A DNA stretch of 60,537 nt, from assembly GCF_015690345.1 (NCBI RefSeq), contig NZ_JADPUN010000045.1, forward strand, positions 1-60,537, in the 5' to 3' direction. How positions within the stretch are numbered: the first letter of the stretch is position 1; each line of letters begins with the position of its first letter. Made by a program: the position numbers and the translations under genes. Origin of the DNA: Plantactinospora alkalitolerans. GTDB taxonomy: Bacteria > Actinomycetota > Actinomycetes > Mycobacteriales > Micromonosporaceae. The notes beneath the pieces are model-generated. The model searched no databases, was not told the DNA's origin, and worked only from the letters and a program-made list of their open reading frames with translations. Positions 18,272 through 26,913 of the stretch are shown in pieces.

Positions 18272-18312
18272 CTGCGGAAAGGAGATTAGATCACCGCAGC
18301 GGCGGCGTCAAG

Positions 18313-18331
18313 ACGAGACGGTCCGTCTCGT
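18313..18331. promoter_or_regulatory. TetR operator copy 2
   Basis: ACGAGACGG-T-CCGTCTCGT, 9-bp arms, the same core as copy 1 with centres 59 bp apart. It overlaps the -35 region of the TetR gene, whose -10 is TACGAT at 18338-18343. This implies autoregulation. Confidence 0.8.
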
Positions 18332-18351
18332 TGGTGGTACGATGATCGCCC

Positions 18352-18963
18352 ATGACGCCCAACACGGCTCGCCGGAAAGAGACCTCGCGACGCGCCATCC
18401 TCACGGCGGCGTTCGACCTGTCGCAGGAGGTCGAATACGCAAAACTCAGCATCGAGGGCATCGCCGCGCGCGCCGGCGTCGGCAAACAGACCATCTACCG
18501 CTGGTGGCCGTCCAAGGGTGCGGTCCTCTTCGACGCCTTCCTCATGCTCAGCGAGGGCGCCGAGGGGGAGCAGCCGGCGCTGCCGGACACCGGCGACCTG
18601 GAGGCGGACCTGACCGCAGTGCTTCGGGCCACCGTCGCGGAGCTGAACGATCCCCGGTACGAGCAACCGATGCGCGCGCTGGCCACCGAGATCGCGCACG
18701 ACCCCGAGCTGGCGGCGGCCTACGCCGAACGGTTGGACGGGCCGTTGAAGGAGGCCAAGCGGCAGCGCTTGCGCAGCGCCCAGCGGGCGGGACAACTCGC
18801 CGAGGGCCTCGACCTCGACGTTGCGGTGGACCTGATCTGGGGACCCGTCCTCAACCGATGGCTCCAACGCGGTGCGCCACTCACCACCGAGTACACCGAC
18901 CTCGTCGTCACCACCGCCCTCAACGGCTTGCGCTCCCGTGCAACCACCGAGACAGCGGGGTGA
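18352..18963 (+). CDS. TetR-family regulator of the adjacent SDR gene
   Basis: 203 aa. The N-terminal helix-turn-helix (IEGIAARAGVGKQTIYRWWPSKGAV, about 43-67) is followed by a TetR_C-type ligand domain. ATG 18352 lies eight bases after a TACGAT -10 box, so the mRNA is probably leaderless. Two copies of an identical palindrome in the intergenic region are its likely operators, and the divergent SDR gene is its likely target. The inducer is unknown; a substrate of the SDR would be logical. Confidence 0.92.
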   Translation: MTPNTARRKETSRRAILTAAFDLSQEVEYAKLSIEGIAARAGVGKQTIYRWWPSKGAVLFDAFLMLSEGAEGEQPALPDTGDLEADLTAVLRATVAELNDPRYEQPMRALATEIAHDPELAAAYAERLDGPLKEAKRQRLRSAQRAGQLAEGLDLDVAVDLIWGPVLNRWLQRGAPLTTEYTDLVVTTALNGLRSRATTETAG

Positions 18964-19087
18964 GCAGCAGGCTCCGTTGGTCTTCACCGGCCCGGGCCAG
19001 GTGGCCGAACCTCCGATAGCTCAGTGCCGCCGGTTGGCTTCGGGACGTTAGCATCGCGGCGGACAGGCATCCGACCGAGAGGGCGCG

Positions 19088-19528
19088 GTGGCCGTGGAAC
19101 TGCTTGAGACGATCATGCCGCCGATCCTGGCCGCGATCGGCGCGTACGGGCGCAAGGTGCTCACCGCCACCGAGGACGGGGCCGCCAACGCAACCGTCCA
19201 CCTCGGGCAGCGGCTGCTGCACCGGCTGCGCCGTGGCCGTGCCGTCGTGGAACCGGCGGACGCCGACGCTGGTTCGGGCGCCGGTGCCGCCTTGGACGAG
19301 GCGGTCGTGGATGTCGCCGAGCACGCGGGAGATGCTGACTTCCGGGGTGCGCTGCGGGCCCGGGTCCGCAAGTTCCTGGAAGACGACGCGGACCTGGCGT
19401 CGGATCTTGCCGCGCTGCTCGACGCTGCCGGGGTGCGGGCCTCCGGCGCCGGGGCGGTCGCCGTGCAGCAGAACTCGGGGATCATCTCTACCGGAGATGG
19501 TGCGACCAATACGATCAACCGGGGTTGA
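19088..19528 (+). CDS. Putative Bell-like effector with C-terminal amyloid-type motif
   Basis: 146 aa. The N-terminal part is helical, opening with a hydrophobic helix (LLETIMPPILAAIGAYG, 5-21) and basic helices (QRLLHRLRRG). A Gly/Ala linker and a second helical block (83-113) follow. The last residues, QNSGIISTGDGATNTINRG (128-146), closely match the N terminus of the next gene's product (11 of 19 identical). Known bacterial amyloid-signalling pairs have this layout: a small helical Bell-type effector ending in a motif shared with an NLR protein. The predicted role is membrane disruption on activation, which is inferred. GTG 19088 follows GAGAGGG; GTG 19094 is an alternative. A TAGCAT box lies at 19049-19054. 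Confidence 0.7.
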   Translation: MAVELLETIMPPILAAIGAYGRKVLTATEDGAANATVHLGQRLLHRLRRGRAVVEPADADAGSGAGAALDEAVVDVAEHAGDADFRGALRARVRKFLEDDADLASDLAALLDAAGVRASGAGAVAVQQNSGIISTGDGATNTINRG

Positions 19529-19537
19529 GCCGCCCTC

Positions 19538-21859
19538 ATGGCCGAGCGTGAGGTGCGGGTCGAGTACAACGAGGGGATCGTCTCCACCGGCCCGTACGCG
19601 ATCAACACCATCAACCAGATCGTCAAGCCACCGCCGCAGATCAGACCCGCCGCCGAGGTCGAGGCGCCCGCCGGGCTGGTCAGGCTCCGGCAGGCGGGCA
19701 GCACGCAGACGCTGTTCGTCGGCAGGTCCGCCGAGCTCGCCGCGCTGACCGATGCGCTCGAGCACGGCCACGGCGGCATCACGCAAGCCATCACCGGGCT
19801 CGGTGGCATCGGCAAGTCGACGCTGGCCGAGCGGTACGTGCTGACTCGACGCGACCGGTACAACCCGATCTGGTGGCTGGCCGCGGACAGCCCGGGCCGG
19901 CTGGAGGCCGGGCTCGCCGCCCTGGCCCGGCGGCTGCATCCCGAGCTCGGCGGCCACCCGGAGCTCACCGCGGTTCAATGGTGCCTGACCTGGCTCGACA
20001 CCCACGACGGCTGGCTGCTCGTACTCGACAACGTCAGCCGCCCGGCGGAGGTGGCCGAGCTCGTCGGCAGCCACACTCGGGGCCGGTTTCTTGTCACCAG
20101 CCGGCAGACCGGTGGCTGGGCCGGCCTTGCCGTGCCCACCCGCCTCGATGTCCTTCCCCCCGCGCAGGCACGCGAGCTGCTCGGCAGGCTGGTGGCCGAC
20201 GAGCGCCTGCTCGACGGCGCCGACGAACTGTGCGCCGCGCTGGACGGGCTGCCGCTGGCGGTCGAGTTGGCCGGCGGGTACCTCGCACAGAACGGTGTCA
20301 CGGCCGGCGCCTACCTCGACCGCCTGACCCGTTCCGCCGACGCCTGGTCCTGGGTGCCGACCGGCGGCGACCCGCAGCGCACCGTCGGCCGGGTCTGGCA
20401 GGTCACCTTCGACCGCATCGCTGTCGAGCACGGGCCAGAACCCGGGATGCTTCTGCGAGCCCTGGCCTGGTACGCGGCCGACGGCGTCCCGTTGACCCTG
20501 CTCGGCCATGCGCTGCCGTCCGAGGGGCCCGCACCGGTCTGGGAGTCCGAGGTGGACGAGCAGGTGCGGGCAGCGGTCGACGAGGCGGTCGGTCGGCTCG
20601 CCGCCTATGGACTGGTCACCCGGGACAGGGACACCGTCGCGGTGCACCGCCTCGTCCAGGCGGTGAACCGCACCGCCGGCCCCGACGGTTTCCGCGCCGC
20701 CGGCGCGGCTCTGGAAGCGGCGTGGGCCCTGTGCGAGAGTTCGGCCGAGCAGGAGCGGCTCGCCCCGCATCTGGAGGTCGCGATCGGACATGTGGTGCTC
20801 CTGTCGAGCCAGCCGGACGCTCTCGCGTTGGCCAGCCGCCTCGCCGACCTGCTCGTCGACCTCGAGGGCAGTCGGGTGCGGGCGGTCGGGCAACTCGCCG
20901 CGATCCTTGGCAGGCAGCACCGGCTGCTCGGTCCCGGCCATGCGGACGTGTTCTACACCCGGACCGCGCATGCGCGCGGCGACCGCCGCCCCGACGCTCT
21001 GGGGCCGGACGTCGAGAAGCTCGAGGCTGTCGCCGCCGACGCGAAGAAGGCGACCGGCCGCCGGAGCGCGGCGACCGTGCACGCCCAAACGCATGCTGCC
21101 CTCGCCTACGCCGCTCGCGGGGCGGACACGAGGGCGCGGCGTCTGATCCGGCGCAGCCTTTCGGACGCATCGAAGGAGTTCGGGCCGGACCACCGGCTCA
21201 CGATCACGCTCCGGTTCCACCTCAAAGGACTGTACGAGGCCGACGTCCGCTGGGCATATGGCAAACGCCTGTTCCGGTTGCGGACGTTCCGCAGTTTCCT
21301 GGCCGCCGCGCTGCACCACGAGGCGCTTCTCGCGAGCGTCGAGCGGGTCTACGGCCGTGGCCACCCGGTTGTGCTCGACCTCCGCTACGAGTTCGGCCGC
21401 TTCCACGACCAGTACGGGAACGAGGAGCGGGCCGCGGCGCTGTACACCGAGGTGCTGGCCTGGCTGGACGTGCAGGGGCGATCGGACCTGCCCTACACGC
21501 GGACGGTACGGGCGACGCTGGCCCGTCTGTACCTGTACAGCCGACACCCGGAACGGGCGGTGCCGCTTTACGAGCAGCTCGCCGCCGCCCCCGACCTGCC
21601 GCACCGGGACCTGCTGGAAGTACTTGAGCACCTGGGCCGATTGCAGGTCGCCGGAGGCGACGTCAACGCCGCGGCGGCAACCTTCGAGCGCATCATCGCC
21701 GCGCGGGAGGACCATGACGGGCCGGACGCCGCTACCACGCTGTTCTTCCTTCAGTGCGTTGCCGAAGAGTTCAGGGACGCCGGCCGCCCGGCGCTGGCCG
21801 AGCCGTGGTACGAGCGCCTCGCCGCGGCTCGCCAGCGTACCGGCTCGGCTCCGCGCTAG
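19538..21859 (+). CDS. NLR-type STAND NTPase (NB-ARC plus TPR) with N-terminal amyloid-type motif
   Basis: 773 aa. Residues 8-29 carry the short motif NEGIVSTGPYAINTIN shared with the preceding protein. Next comes a STAND/NB-ARC domain: FVGR (60-63), P-loop GLGGIGKST (87-95), Walker B LLVLDNV (160-166), TSR (187-189), GLPL (237-240) and an MHD-like VHRLVQ (369-374). The C-terminal half (about 385-773) is TPR-like helical repeats, the probable sensor. Such proteins oligomerise on ligand sensing, and the motif would then template the partner's motif. The gene starts nine bases after the upstream stop, so the two form one operon. The trigger is unknown. Confidence 0.88.
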   Translation: MAEREVRVEYNEGIVSTGPYAINTINQIVKPPPQIRPAAEVEAPAGLVRLRQAGSTQTLFVGRSAELAALTDALEHGHGGITQAITGLGGIGKSTLAERYVLTRRDRYNPIWWLAADSPGRLEAGLAALARRLHPELGGHPELTAVQWCLTWLDTHDGWLLVLDNVSRPAEVAELVGSHTRGRFLVTSRQTGGWAGLAVPTRLDVLPPAQARELLGRLVADERLLDGADELCAALDGLPLAVELAGGYLAQNGVTAGAYLDRLTRSADAWSWVPTGGDPQRTVGRVWQVTFDRIAVEHGPEPGMLLRALAWYAADGVPLTLLGHALPSEGPAPVWESEVDEQVRAAVDEAVGRLAAYGLVTRDRDTVAVHRLVQAVNRTAGPDGFRAAGAALEAAWALCESSAEQERLAPHLEVAIGHVVLLSSQPDALALASRLADLLVDLEGSRVRAVGQLAAILGRQHRLLGPGHADVFYTRTAHARGDRRPDALGPDVEKLEAVAADAKKATGRRSAATVHAQTHAALAYAARGADTRARRLIRRSLSDASKEFGPDHRLTITLRFHLKGLYEADVRWAYGKRLFRLRTFRSFLAAALHHEALLASVERVYGRGHPVVLDLRYEFGRFHDQYGNEERAAALYTEVLAWLDVQGRSDLPYTRTVRATLARLYLYSRHPERAVPLYEQLAAAPDLPHRDLLEVLEHLGRLQVAGGDVNAAAATFERIIAAREDHDGPDAATTLFFLQCVAEEFRDAGRPALAEPWYERLAAARQRTGSAPR

Positions 21860-21934
21860 GTGTCGGCCGCCGCAATCACCGTCGCCTACCCACGTGCCCT
21901 CGGGTGCACGTGTCCGTTCAGGGTTGCAGGGAGC

Positions 21935-22336
21935 TCAGGGTTGCAGGGGTGTGGAGCGAGGGCGAACGGTCCGATGCGTGATCCGCCAGCCTTCCTGTCC
22001 CCGCTCGATGGTGTCCTCGTAGGTGACGCTGCCGATCGATCCATCGGTCAGAACGCCGAACCCCTTGGACAACGCGCGGACCACGCCGTCCGCTGTCTCG
22101 CCGAGCACGACGTTGGTGACGTGGTGGGCGACGGGATTCGCCTCGCCCAGGGCGAGCGCGGCTTCGTGGGCGCCGGCCAGCCCTTCGAGGACACCACCGC
22201 CGAGGGCGGTCACGTCGTACGTGACGTCCTCTGTGAAGACGGCGAACAGCCTCTCGAAGTCGCCACTGTCGATCAGGTGGCCATGCAGATTGATGAGGTC
22301 CGTGATCGCGAACCGGTCCGCTGCGGTAAGGGGCAT
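21935..22336 (-). CDS. SnoaL/NTF2-like protein
   Basis: 133 aa with the cone-shaped NTF2 fold pattern of SnoaL-like proteins: ITDLINLHGHLIDSGDFERLFAVF at the start, VTYDVT, then AHHVTNVVL and GWRITHRTVRP at the end. Members are isomerases, dehydratases or binding proteins acting on small molecules. ATG 22336. It is divergent from a TetR gene with an imperfect palindrome between them, which suggests control by that regulator. Confidence 0.82.
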   Translation of the reverse strand: MPLTAADRFAITDLINLHGHLIDSGDFERLFAVFTEDVTYDVTALGGGVLEGLAGAHEAALALGEANPVAHHVTNVVLGETADGVVRALSKGFGVLTDGSIGSVTYEDTIERGQEGWRITHRTVRPRSTPLQP

Positions 22337-22355
22337 GTGTGATCCTTCCCGATCT

Positions 22356-22375
22356 AAATGGGGGGTTCCCCGTTT
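22356..22375. promoter_or_regulatory. Operator-like inverted repeat between SnoaL and TetR genes
   Basis: AAATGGGG (22356-22363), spacer GGTT, CCCCGTTT (22368-22375): 7 of 8 positions are symmetric. It lies 20 bases from the SnoaL start and 24 from the TetR start, a suitable place for TetR binding to both promoters. Confidence 0.6.
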
Positions 22376-22398
22376 TCTCTGCGGTAGAGTAAGTGGGG

Positions 22399-22992
22399 AT
22401 GTCCCCGAATAGCAAGCGCGGTCCTCGCTCCGACGCCCTGCGCAATGCCACGGTCCTGCTCGACGCCGCCCGTCAGCTGGTGGAAGAGGTGGGTAACGAG
22501 ATCACGCTCGACGAGGTTGCCCGGCGTGCCGGCGTCGGTAACGCGACGCTGTACCGACATTTCCCCACCCGTGAGGACCTCCTCGCCGCCGTCTACGCCG
22601 ACGAGGTGGCGAATCTGTGCCGCCACGGTGCGCAGCTCCTCGGCGCGCCGTCACCGCTGGATGCACTCTTCAGCTGGCTCGACGAGTTCGTGGTCCACGT
22701 GGCGACGAAGCGCCCGCTGGCCCTGGCGGCGACCGAAGGACCGGGCGGGCGCCGCGGCCATCGGTTCGAAACGTGGCACTCATCGATCACCGCGACCGCC
22801 ACGGACCTGGTACACCGCGCCCAACCGGCCCTGCGTCCCGGGCTCACCGCCGCCGACGTGTTGGCGCTGGCCAGCGGCGCGGCGCTGACCACCGACACTG
22901 CGCAGGCACGTCGTCTGGTCGGGTTCCTGCGCACCGGTCTGGCGGCTCCGACGGGCAGTGCGGAGCGGGATGACCAGGGGTTCGGCTCATGA
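22399..22992 (+). CDS. TetR-family regulator
   Basis: 197 aa. The helix-turn-helix region LDEVARRAGVGNATLYRHFPTREDLL (about 35-60) is clear, and the C-terminal domain is of the SbtR type. A TAGAGT box (22385-22390) lies eight bases before ATG 22399, indicating a leaderless mRNA; GTG 22393 is too close to that box. The probable target is the divergent SnoaL-like gene, plus itself. The last six bases overlap the end of the convergent EamA gene. Confidence 0.88.
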   Translation: MSPNSKRGPRSDALRNATVLLDAARQLVEEVGNEITLDEVARRAGVGNATLYRHFPTREDLLAAVYADEVANLCRHGAQLLGAPSPLDALFSWLDEFVVHVATKRPLALAATEGPGGRRGHRFETWHSSITATATDLVHRAQPALRPGLTAADVLALASGAALTTDTAQARRLVGFLRTGLAAPTGSAERDDQGFGS

Positions 22993-23925
22993 ACGGCGGA
23001 CTGCACCCGATGCCCCCGATGCCGTGACATCGCCGCCGATCTGATCGGGCGCCGCCGTGCCGGCTCCCCGCCTGCCGCGCGTCCGCACCACCAGGGCCAG
23101 CCCGACCAGTACGACCGCGCCGGCCACGATCTCGGTGAGGGTGATCGGCTCGTTCAGCAGCAGCCCGGCCGCGGCGAGCCCGAAGATCGGCACCAGCAGG
23201 CTGAACGGGGCCACCCGGGCCACGGAGTAGATGCCGATGAGCCGGTTCCAGATGCCCCAGCCGACCAAGGTCGAAAGATAGCCGACATAGCCGACGGCCA
23301 GCACGGCGGTCCAGGACATCCCGGCGATCGTGTCGAACACCGCCCGGGGCCCGTCGACCACACCGGCGAGGCCGAGCAGCGGGATCGGCGGTACCAGGCT
23401 CGACCAGACCAGCAGCGACAGTGGTCGGGTCTCGCCGCTGGCCCGGACCACCACGTTCGCCACCGCCCAACTGCCAGCGGCGGCGAGGGTGAGCGCGAAG
23501 CCGATGGCGGTGGCGTGGCCACCGGCGCCGACCGCGAGCAGCGCGATCCCGGCCGAGCCGGTGAGCACCCCGGCGAGCTGCGTGCCGCTCGGGCGTTCGC
23601 CGAGGAGGGCGGTGGCGAGCACCACCGAGACCAGCGCCTGGGTCTGCAGCACCAGCGAGGCGAGCCCGGGTGGCATTCCGGCGTCGATGGCGACGAACAG
23701 GGCGCCGAACTTGAACACGCCGAGGACCAGGCCGTAGCCGAGCACGTACCGGAGCCGGGCCGTCGGACGCGGGACCAGGAAGACCAGCGGCAGTGCGGCG
23801 GCCACGAACCGCAGCGCGGTCAGCACCAGCGGCGGCAGGTCCCGGAGGCCGATCTCGATGACGACGAAGTTGACCCCCCAGAGGGCGGCGACGAGGACAG
23901 CCTGCATCCGGTGCGGAAATCTCAT
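22987..23925 (-). CDS. EamA-family (DMT superfamily) transporter
   Basis: 312 aa with ten hydrophobic segments forming two EamA repeats. The first begins VLVAALWGVNFVVIEIGL and the second FALTLAAAGSWAVANVVV. The conserved LGERPSGTQLAG and LNEPITLTEIVAG ends of each repeat are visible. It exports metabolites or amino acids by analogy, with the substrate unknown. The C-terminal tail is charged and low-complexity. It is divergent from a LysR gene, which is likely its regulator. It overlaps the convergent TetR gene by six bases. Confidence 0.9.
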   Translation of the reverse strand: MRFPHRMQAVLVAALWGVNFVVIEIGLRDLPPLVLTALRFVAAALPLVFLVPRPTARLRYVLGYGLVLGVFKFGALFVAIDAGMPPGLASLVLQTQALVSVVLATALLGERPSGTQLAGVLTGSAGIALLAVGAGGHATAIGFALTLAAAGSWAVANVVVRASGETRPLSLLVWSSLVPPIPLLGLAGVVDGPRAVFDTIAGMSWTAVLAVGYVGYLSTLVGWGIWNRLIGIYSVARVAPFSLLVPIFGLAAAGLLLNEPITLTEIVAGAVVLVGLALVVRTRGRRGAGTAAPDQIGGDVTASGASGAVRRS

Positions 23926-23996
23926 GCCGTAACCGTGCCAACCTGTTGGTTTAAGGTCTAGTTCAAGGTTCTTAAGTGCTCGTGTAGATTCACTAC

Positions 23997-24947
23997 ATGG
24001 ATTTGGATGTCCGCCGGTTACGGGTGCTCCACGAGGTGGCCCTGCGCGGCGGGGTGACCGCCGCCGCGGCGGCCCTGCACGTGACCCCTTCGGCGGTCTC
24101 CCAGCAACTCGGCCAACTCGCCCGGGAGGCCGGTCATCCGCTGGTCGAGCGTTCCGGCCGGGGCGTCGTGCTCACCACCGCCGGGCAGATCCTGGCCCTG
24201 CACGCGGAGCGGATCCTCGGCGCCGTCGAGCAGGCGGTGACCGGACTGGCCGTGGCACACCGGCAGGTCGCCGGGACCGTCCGGGTCGGTGCCTTCCCGT
24301 CCGCGGCCGGCGCACTGGTGGTTCCGGCTGCGGCCCGGGCGATGGCCGCCCACCCGGGGCTCGACGTGCGGGTGGTCGAGGCCGAGGACGATCAGAGCCG
24401 GCTGGACCTGCGGTCCGCCACGCTCGACATCGTGGTGCTCCAGGAGTACGACCACGTGCCCGGCACCACCACCGCCGAGCTGGACCGGTACCCGATCGCC
24501 ACCGACCCGATGCACCTGATCACCCCGGTCGGCTGGGGGCGCGACTCGGGGCGGCTCGCCGACCTCGCCGACGTGCCATGGGTGGCCAGCGCCGCGCACA
24601 CCCCGTGTGGACGGTCGACCCTGCGTGCCTGCCATCTGGCCGGCTTCGAGCCCGACATCCGGCATCGGGCGATCGACTTCGCCCTCACCCTGGACATGGT
24701 GGCGGCCGGGCTCGGTGCCGCACTGGTGCCCGGGATGGCACTACGCCACGTACCGCCCCGGGTGCTCGTACGGCCACTGGCGAAACCGGTGACCGGTCGA
24801 CGGATCTTCGCGGTCACCCGTCCCCGGGGTGCCGGACCGACCCATCCGGCGATCGCCGCCGTGCTGACCGAGTTGGCCGGACCGGACCTCGACCCCGCCC
24901 AGACGTCCCGGCCAGAGAGCCTGGAACTGCTCAGCGCCGACCGCTGA
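23997..24947 (+). CDS. LysR-family regulator
   Basis: 316 aa. The N-terminal winged helix (LHEVALRGGVTAAAAALHVTPSAVSQQLGQL) is classical, and a substrate-binding domain spans about 90-300. ATG 23997 is six bases after a TAGATT box (23985-23990), so it is leaderless. The intergenic region to the divergent EamA transporter is unusually AT-rich, with TTAAGG and CTTAAG half-sites around 23950-23976, a reasonable LysR box. It probably controls the transporter in response to its substrate. Its 3' end overlaps the convergent PLD gene by 17 bases. Confidence 0.92.
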   Translation: MDLDVRRLRVLHEVALRGGVTAAAAALHVTPSAVSQQLGQLAREAGHPLVERSGRGVVLTTAGQILALHAERILGAVEQAVTGLAVAHRQVAGTVRVGAFPSAAGALVVPAAARAMAAHPGLDVRVVEAEDDQSRLDLRSATLDIVVLQEYDHVPGTTTAELDRYPIATDPMHLITPVGWGRDSGRLADLADVPWVASAAHTPCGRSTLRACHLAGFEPDIRHRAIDFALTLDMVAAGLGAALVPGMALRHVPPRVLVRPLAKPVTGRRIFAVTRPRGAGPTHPAIAAVLTELAGPDLDPAQTSRPESLELLSADR

Positions 24948-26085
24948 ACCGCTGGCCGGCGATCTCGATCCGTTCGATCTCGGCCCGGAAGAAGCCGGTG
25001 ATCTCGGCGCACCGGCCGAGGTTGGTCGGTCCGCCCTCCCGGCGGGGCAGGTCGGGGTACGGGCTGCCGATCACGAAGATGTTCTCGTCGTTGTACTGGT
25101 TGGCCGGCGCCGTGTAGTTGAACGAGCCCGCGATCACCACCGCCTCGTCGACCACCATCAGCTTGTGGTGCAGCTTGCCGAAGGCGGGGGAGCGGATCGG
25201 GGCGTACAGGGAGATGTTGAAGCGGTTGAGTTCGTGCGTCGCCGCCCACTTCTGGACGCCCTGCCCCGGGTCCACCGCCCCGGTCACGGTACGTCCGGCG
25301 GCGGCCAGCGCGATCATCGCGTCGTCGATCCCGGACGATCCGGAGAAGGTGAAGATGGCGAAGTCCACCCGGGCGGTGGCCTTCAGCATCTGCTTCATGA
25401 TCTCCAGCTCCGGGGTGTGGTCCGGCGCGAACAGCACCTTCACCGGTACACCCCCGACGCTGTACGCGTTCGGCACCCGGCCGTGTTCGCCCCGCCCGAA
25501 CCGACCCTGCCGGATCCGGCCGAACTCGTCGGCGTACTCCTTGCAGATCCGGGCGTCGTGGAACACCACGACGTGGTTCAGGTTGCGGTGACAGTCGGTG
25601 CCGGTGAAGTTCGCCGACCCGGACAGCACCGCCGCCCGGGCCCCGGCCCGCTGCCGGTAGTCGCGGACCGCGAACTTCTGATGGAAGATCGCCGGGTTGT
25701 AGTCGGCCTTGACGTCGACGTTGCAGCGCAGGAGGGCGGCCACGATCCGCCGGTTGGGCTCCAGGCTGCGGGTGCCCGGCTCGGGCTCCCACTGGATCCG
25801 GTGCCGCGCATCGGCCTCCGGTTCGCCCGCGCGGGTGGTCACCCGGGGCAGCTTCGCGGTCCGCAGGTAGTCCTGCTCCAGCACCATCCGCACGTCCACG
25901 CCCCGGAACCGGGCATCCAGAATGGCCTGGGCGATCGGCTCGGAGTCGAGTTCCTGCACGGCGATGTCCAGGCTCTCCCGGGCGCCACCGATGAAGTCGA
26001 CCACGACCTGCTCGAGGTCGTCGGCCGCACCAAGCTCCCGGGGCCCGACGAACGCCTCGATCTTGTTGCCGGCGAAGCTCGCCAT
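24931..26085 (-). CDS. Phospholipase D-superfamily protein
   Basis: 384 aa with two HKD motifs: His135-Lys137-Asp142 (FHQKFAVRD, then SGSANFTG) and His306-Lys308-Asp313 (LHHKLMVVD, then AGSFNYTAP). The pair forms one active site in PLD-type phosphodiesterases. No signal peptide or membrane segment is visible, so it probably acts in the cytosol. It could be a nuclease, or act on phospholipids or another phosphodiester. It is not close in layout to cardiolipin synthase, which has N-terminal helices. Context gives no clear pathway. Confidence 0.85.
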   Translation of the reverse strand: MASFAGNKIEAFVGPRELGAADDLEQVVVDFIGGARESLDIAVQELDSEPIAQAILDARFRGVDVRMVLEQDYLRTAKLPRVTTRAGEPEADARHRIQWEPEPGTRSLEPNRRIVAALLRCNVDVKADYNPAIFHQKFAVRDYRQRAGARAAVLSGSANFTGTDCHRNLNHVVVFHDARICKEYADEFGRIRQGRFGRGEHGRVPNAYSVGGVPVKVLFAPDHTPELEIMKQMLKATARVDFAIFTFSGSSGIDDAMIALAAAGRTVTGAVDPGQGVQKWAATHELNRFNISLYAPIRSPAFGKLHHKLMVVDEAVVIAGSFNYTAPANQYNDENIFVIGSPYPDLPRREGGPTNLGRCAEITGFFRAEIERIEIAGQRFSGRR

Positions 26086-26187
26086 GCTGGACAGGGTCGC
26101 ACCTCGGGCCCCGGCAGAATGTCGAGTTGGCTACATCCCGAACAGCTCCCGCGCAGTCGTGTCCGTTCGGCTGGCAGACTGGTGGCC

Positions 26188-26886
26188 GTGTATCGGGAGC
26201 GGATGTCCGGGCTGGCCGGTGCCACGGTCTGGACGGTCACCCGGGCGGCCGGTACGGGGCCGGGACGAATCCTGCCGGACGGCTGCACGGACCTGATCTG
26301 GTCCAGCCGGCGCGGCCTTCTGGTGGCTGGGCCGGACACGGTGGCGAAGTTCGCGGACGGCCGGGAGGGGGCGCGGTACGTGGGGCTGCGGTTCCCGCCG
26401 GGCACCGGGCCGGCGGTCTTCGGCGTGCCCGCGCACGAACTGCGGGACCAGCGGGTTGCGCTGGCGGACCTCTGGTCCGGGGCGGTGGTGGCGGAGCTGA
26501 CCGAGCGGATGGCGTTGTCCGACCGGCCGGGCCGGCTGCTGGAGTCGGTGGCGTCCGAGCGGCTGGCGGCCACCGGCGGCCCGGATCCGCTCGCCGCGAA
26601 CGTGGTCGCCGGGTTGTTCGCCGGCCGGGACGTCGCCGACGCCGCCGCCGCGCTCGGTCTCGGCACCCGGCAACTGCACCGGCGCAGCCTGGCGCTGTTC
26701 GGCTACGGCCCGAAGACGTTGGCCCGGATCCTGCGGATGCGTCGGGCGCTGGCGCTCGCCCGGGCCGGTACGCCGGCCGCCGAGGTCGCCGTCCGGACCG
26801 GGTACGCCGACCAGGCGCACCTGTCCCGTGAGGTCAAGAGCCTGGCCGGCGTCCCGTTGCGCGGTCTGGTCGGCCGACCGGGATAG
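26188..26886 (+). CDS. AraC-family regulator
   Basis: 232 aa. The N-terminal sensory half (VWTVTRAAGTGPGRILPDGCTDLIW) is of the DUF6597 type. The C-terminal half has the two-helix-turn-helix AraC domain: DVADAAAALGLGTRQLHRRSLALFGYGPKTLARILR and GYADQAHLSREVK. GTG 26188 is chosen because CAGACT (26175-26180) lies seven bases before it and MYRERMSGLAG is the usual family start; GTG 26182 and ATG 26203 are alternatives. It lies divergent to the PLD gene and convergent to the VOC gene. Confidence 0.85.
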   Translation: MYRERMSGLAGATVWTVTRAAGTGPGRILPDGCTDLIWSSRRGLLVAGPDTVAKFADGREGARYVGLRFPPGTGPAVFGVPAHELRDQRVALADLWSGAVVAELTERMALSDRPGRLLESVASERLAATGGPDPLAANVVAGLFAGRDVADAAAALGLGTRQLHRRSLALFGYGPKTLARILRMRRALALARAGTPAAEVAVRTGYADQAHLSREVKSLAGVPLRGLVGRPG

Positions 26887-26913
26887 CTGGCCCCCCCACC
26901 CGGGTCGGCCGGG

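Noticed and set aside
18920-21715. Antisense open frame of 931 codons opposite the NLR gene
   Set aside because: It is the usual GC-codon shadow: low-complexity Arg/Gly/Val/Gln composition, no recognisable motif, and the forward strand carries clear NB-ARC and TPR signatures.
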